A DNA stretch of 29,628 bases from Prasinococcaceae sp. CCMP 1430 (taxonomy: Eukaryota > Prasinodermophyta > Palmophyllophyceae > Prasinococcales > Prasinococcaceae): positions 86,836 through 116,463 of the forward strand of contig RQSC01000010.1 in the NCBI GenBank assembly GCA_013416795.1, written 5' to 3'. Position 1 is the first letter of the stretch. Each line of letters starts with the position of its first letter. Under the pieces are notes generated by a model. That model had not been told where the DNA came from. It saw nothing but the letters and a program-made list of their open reading frames with translations, and did not search any database. Positions 26,096 through 29,628 of the stretch are shown one piece after another. The position numbers and the translations under genes are program-made.

Positions 26096-27768
26096 ATGAT
26101 CAACAACGCGTGGGTCATGCCGGCAGGCGCCCCCACCCTCACCACCCTCAACCCCGCCACGGAGGAGCCCATCGCGGACGTCATCAGCTCCGGGAAAGAC
26201 GAGATAGAAGCGGCGGTCAGGGCCGCGCGGGACGCGTTCGCGCACGGGACACCGTGGCGCGCGATGGGCGGGTATGGCCGCGCGACGCTCCTCAACCGGC
26301 TTGCCGACTTGATGAAGCGCGATGAGGAGGAGCTGGCGATGCTCGACATGCTGGACAACGGAAAGCCGTATGCGGAGGCCAAGCTAGATGCCAAGTTTAG
26401 CAGGCAGTGTTTCAGATACTACGCTGCGAAGGCGCACGGCGAGCACGCCCAGCTCGTGCGTCCCTCCGGCCCCGTGGTAGCGTCCGACACCTTGGCATTC
26501 GTCGAGAAGGAGCCAGTGGGCGTCGTGGGTGCGATCGTGCCCTGGAATTTTCCGCAGACGACGGCCGCGTGGAAGCTCTCGCCAGCGCTCGCGGCGGGGT
26601 GCACGGTGGTGCTCAAGACGGCCCCCCAGACCCCTCTCTCCGCCAACAAGATGGCCGAGCTCATAATCGAGGCAGGCTTCCCACCCGGCGTTGTCAACGT
26701 GCTGCCTGGCGACGATGAGGCGGGGAAGATGCTCGTAGCGCACGACGATCTCGACAAAATAGCCTTCACAGGCAGCACGGCGGTGGGCACAGAGGTACGG
26801 AAGGCGTGCGCCGAGACCCCCCGCTTTCGACGCGTGTCCCTCGAGCTCGGTGGGAAGAGCCCACTCATTGTGACCGAGCACGCCGACATCGCCAAAGCCG
26901 TTGAGGTCGCGCAGGTCGGCCTGTTCCTCAACGCGGGGCAGTGCTGCTGCGCGAGCTCGCGCATTTTCGTGGAGGCGTCGAAGTACGACGAGTTTTGCGA
27001 AAAGGCCGCACGGATGGCCGAGTCGCGCCCCGTGGTCCCCGGCTGGCACCCCGCCGCTCGAACGCTGGACGCGTCCGCATGGCCGCAGGGGCCACAGGTG
27101 GACCGAGCGCAGCTCGAGAGTGTTCTTGGGTACATCGCAGCGGGCAAGCGCGAGGGTGCCACGGTCCTCGCGGGTGGATCGCGTTTCGGCTCCCAGGGGT
27201 TCTTCATCGAGCCGACGGTGTTTGCCGACGTCAGCGACGAGATGACCATCGCGCAGGAAGAAATTTTCGGGCCGGTGATGCAGGTCCTCAAGTACGACGA
27301 CGACGACGAAGTCATCGCACGCGCGAACGCCACCGACTACGGTCTTGCCGCAGGTACGCGAGTTGGGCGGTCTTGCGTGGACCGTCGAGTGCGCGCCCAT
27401 TGTAGTTCGATGTTTCGCTTGCGCTGGCCTCCCGGACAGTCCCGATGCGTCGGTGCACAGGAGGAGGTCCCCCGCGCTATCGTGCATTTCAGCATGCGCG
27501 CCCAGTGCTGACAGGAGTGGGCGCGGCGTCTATCTCGGCGCGTGCTCAAACAGGTGTCATATCGACGAACGAACACCACGCGCGCCACCTGGCGCGCCAG
27601 CTTGATGCGGGGACAGTGTGGATCAACACCTGGGATGCGTTCGACGCGGCGTTGCCCTTCGGCGGCTACAAGGCCTCGGGTATCGGCCGCGATCTCGGCG
27701 ACGCGGCGCTCGCCTCATACCAGGAAGTCAAGACGACGGTGTTCGGAGACCCTTATGCTCGCCCGTAG
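26096..27768 (+). CDS. Aldehyde dehydrogenase (ALDH1/2-like), two exons
   Basis: Exons 26096-27353 and 27554-27768 join in phase 1 (donor gtacgc, acceptor aaacag) to give 490 residues from the ATG at 26096, close to the usual ALDH length. Key motifs: [13 protein letters not shown]; the NAD-site strand [28 protein letters not shown]; general base E250 in LELGGKSP; catalytic C284 in [19 protein letters not shown]; and, from exon 2, [15 protein letters not shown]. The enzyme oxidises aldehydes to acids with NAD(P). The coding frame likely extends upstream (PPEVRLPNTG precedes the ATG and fits the family), so the true start and any transit peptide are unresolved. The segment [20 protein letters not shown] before PQGPQVD is longer and different from the usual short loop there. 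The gene is divergent from Trx y and convergent with the lumen-protein gene. Confidence 0.95.
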
Positions 27769-28077
27769 TCCGAAGGGGCATTGCTGATCCGGCCTTCGTC
27801 GTCGTGACGACATCGATCAACAGAGCGGTTGCGTTTTGAGCGGCAACTCATATCCGTGGCGTGGAAACGTACTTAGTAGCGACCCTACTAGCGGCGGGTG
27901 GCGGCGGTGTTTCTAGCTACACCGGCAAGCGCGATGAGCACCAGTAAGTACCGCAGAGGAGCATCGGGGTCTCCTGCGGCGCCCTGGCCGCCCTAGCGAC
28001 CCCATGCCGTCGCGCCTCCGCTCTCGATGCGCGCCCCATCCCGCATTCGACCACTCGTCGCCCTCTTGCGAGGCGGC
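27769..28077. other. Convergent 3' intergenic region (ALDH / putative lumen protein)
   Basis: These 309 bp lie between two stop codons and carry no supported gene. They include acgtac (27868-27873) directly followed by a short inverted repeat, TAGTAG-cgacc-CTACTA (27874-27890), which could form a small hairpin about 105 bp after the ALDH stop. Confidence 0.6.
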
Positions 28078-29241
28078 CTACTTTCCTCCGTTGGCCGCCG
28101 GCGCCGGCTTCGGGCCAGGCGCAGCGGTTGTCATCCCCAGCGGGTTGGGCACGGGAGTCGTCGCCGCCGCGCACGGGTTGGATCCGAATGCCTCGAAGCG
28201 CATGTCGAGGTCGATTTGCGAGCTTTCGATGATGCTGTCCACCACGCCGACGGCGATCTCGGGCAAGTTGATCTCGATGTTTTCGAAGATCGCGTCCAGC
28301 GGGATGGAAATCTTCTCGTCGGCCACATAGCGCAGCTGCGCCTCGCCCGTGCCTCCAATGAAAGGTGCTGCCGAAAGCTCAGGCTTGCTCTCCTCGAAGG
28401 AGCCGCCCATGGCCACCCCGAGCGGCGTGAGGCTGTCGAAGACCAGTCCGAGCGCGGCGTTGTCGTTGCTCGCGTTGATCGCGCCGCTCTTGCCCCACAC
28501 CCGCAGCTGCTGTGCCACGGGGCTCAGTCCCGCCAGCGCCGCCTCAGAGGCATTCGCGCCGGAGCCGTCCTGCGGCTCGCCAAGCGTCGCGAAGGCCTCG
28601 GACTGGGCGCGGACGCCAAGCACGGCATCTGCGACAGCCAGCCGCGTGGCCAGCAGCGGTATGCCCAGGAAGGCGTCGGTCGTCACGTCGGCGCGCCAGC
28701 CCTGCGGCGTGCCGGTGTCCTCGAAGAGAGTGCGCAGATCCGAGTCGAGGTGATAGACGCCGTCGAAGCCTCCCTCAAAGTCGGTGCAGCGCAGCACAAG
28801 GTGGACCAGCCCACCGCTCGCGAAGGTCTCGGGATCGACGTTCTCGAGCGCCACCTCGTCGCTGCCGACGAGCTCCACTTGCGAGCACCCCACCGGCGCC
28901 ACGATGCTGTTGCTCGTGCCCGCGCCCGCACCGCACGCGGGCTCGGTGGCCACCTGCAGCGTAGCCAGCGCGGCGTACTTGCCCTCTGCAGCTGCCAGCG
29001 CGGCGAGCACCGCGGGCACCGAGACGGGAGGCTCGGCGTCGGCGCCCTCTTGCGCCCGCGCGGGGGACAGCACCGCTGCCGCGGTGACCACCGCAAGCAG
29101 CGTGCCGCGCGCCGCGCCGCGCCGCTCGGCCCCGGCCGGAGCGCGAGTGAGGGCCGGAGCACCCTGGGGAGGCTGAGCGGTGGGCCGTGGAGGCCGGGGA
29201 TGGGGGGTCGCCGGCGCCCAGTGCGGTGCTTCCGATGACAT
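28078..29241 (-). CDS. Unknown protein with a Tat-like thylakoid-lumen targeting signal
   Basis: 387 residues from the ATG at 29241, intronless. Residues 1-38 are rich in Pro, Ala and basic residues with few acidic ones, as in plastid transit peptides. Then comes a twin arginine (R40-R41), a hydrophobic core (TLLAVVTAAAVLS, about 47-59) and an AXA cleavage site (ARA, 61-63), the pattern of a bipartite signal for the thylakoid lumen through the Tat pathway. The mature part (about 324 residues) has LVHLVLRCTDFEGGFDGVYH, then LDSDLRTLFEDTG and DEKISIPLDAIFENIEINLP, and ends in a Pro/Ala-rich tail. Its Cys residues are few (around 102, 118, 152 and 365). No family is recognised. Without the plastid part the signal would read as a secretory signal, so the location is inferred. 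The gene is convergent with ALDH. Confidence 0.6.
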   Translation of the reverse strand: MSSEAPHWAPATPHPRPPRPTAQPPQGAPALTRAPAGAERRGAARGTLLAVVTAAAVLSPARAQEGADAEPPVSVPAVLAALAAAEGKYAALATLQVATEPACGAGAGTSNSIVAPVGCSQVELVGSDEVALENVDPETFASGGLVHLVLRCTDFEGGFDGVYHLDSDLRTLFEDTGTPQGWRADVTTDAFLGIPLLATRLAVADAVLGVRAQSEAFATLGEPQDGSGANASEAALAGLSPVAQQLRVWGKSGAINASNDNAALGLVFDSLTPLGVAMGGSFEESKPELSAAPFIGGTGEAQLRYVADEKISIPLDAIFENIEINLPEIAVGVVDSIIESSQIDLDMRFEAFGSNPCAAATTPVPNPLGMTTAAPGPKPAPAANGGK

Positions 29242-29406
29242 GGGACGCCACGAGCGCCCGCACGCGCATAGCAGCGCTCGCCAAACATCACGTCAAATTG
29301 GACCTCCGTCGTCGTGCATTGACATTAGCATTGATTGAACCGATGAGATTTCATCTCTTTGCCTTGTGTGACAGGTGTCGCTGTCGCAGCGCCATCAATC
29401 GAGAAC
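29242..29406 (-). promoter_or_regulatory. Upstream region of the putative lumen-protein gene
   Basis: About 165 bp between the start codon and the microsatellite. GC falls clearly at 29285-29355 (attgacattagcattgattg, then gatgagatttcatctc with GAGAT-ttc-ATCTC arms). This is a plausible core promoter from position and composition only. Confidence 0.35.
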
Positions 29407-29557
29407 ATAGACACACACATACACGCACTCATGCACGCACGCACACACACACACACACGCACACGCACACGCACACGCACACGCACACACACACGCACAC
29501 GAACACACACACACAGACACACACATGCACATGCACACATGCACACATGCACATACG

Positions 29558-29628
<71 letters not shown>
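29407..29628. repeat. CA-rich microsatellite running off the window end
   Basis: Interrupted CA repeats with cacacg, cacgca and gcacacat variants cover about 29407-29558. An uninterrupted CA run of about 70 bp then continues to the last base. The array continues beyond the window, so its length is unknown. The Cys/Val frames read from it are not genes. Confidence 0.95.

Noticed and set aside
27354-27511. Read-through of ALDH exon 1 into a different C-terminus
   Set aside because: The frame loses all ALDH similarity after GLAAG, and a clean GTACGC donor with a matching acceptor restores the conserved C-terminal part.
29325-29627. Minus-strand Cys/Val repeat frames
   Set aside because: They are translations of the CA/GT microsatellite, present in every frame.

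Overview
This is nuclear DNA from a very GC-rich eukaryote, most likely a photosynthetic microalga. The genes are long, tightly packed and intron-poor. Introns are short (about 90 to 420 nt) with GT-AG borders. Several proteins point to the green (plant) lineage: a PRT6-like UBR E3 ligase, a TRAPPC4 without the PDZ-like insert (plant form), a JMJ14/KDM5-like demethylase, an RRG-like DUF155 protein and a thioredoxin y with an N-terminal transit-like extension. A prasinophyte-like green alga is my best guess. The species cannot be fixed from the sequence alone. I see no bacterial operon, virus, transposon, rRNA, tRNA or CRISPR array.

Layout, left to right: the 3' end of a small membrane-protein gene (+, cut by the window edge); a large beta-propeller/helical-solenoid-like protein (-, 843-3932); a 2,303-residue UBR/PRT6-type E3 ubiquitin ligase (+, 4679-11590); a Jumonji demethylase with added Myb-like and AP2-like domains (-, 12292-15378); TRAPPC4/Trs23 with an unusual P-loop-like N-terminus (+, 15854-16620); an unrecognised three-exon gene (+, 17208-18013); a DUF155/RMND1-RRG membrane protein (-, 18183-19652); peptide-methionine sulfoxide reductase A, three exons (+, 20603-21707); a leucine carboxyl methyltransferase whose frame breaks near its N-terminus (-, 22060-23201); tRNA adenosine deaminase ADAT1 (+, 23419-25056); thioredoxin y, two exons (-, 25122-25856); an aldehyde dehydrogenase, two exons (+, 26096-27768); an unknown protein with a Tat-like thylakoid-lumen targeting signal (-, 28078-29241); and a CA-rich microsatellite that runs off the window end.

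The genes do not form one pathway. Their arrangement is striking: 13 genes show 11 strand switches in 12 junctions, so nearly every gene shares a promoter region with one neighbour and a 3' region with the other. MsrA, thioredoxin y and ALDH are all linked to redox or aldehyde stress and lie within 7 kb. Trx y is a known class of electron donor to redox enzymes in plastids, but a link between these particular genes is inference.

The signals most worth following are the Myb-AP2-JmjN-JmjC-C5HC2 fusion, the P-loop-like extension on TRAPPC4, a uniform splice-donor form GTNCG in all eight supported introns, and an identical 9-mer GTACTGTAC just beyond three gene ends.
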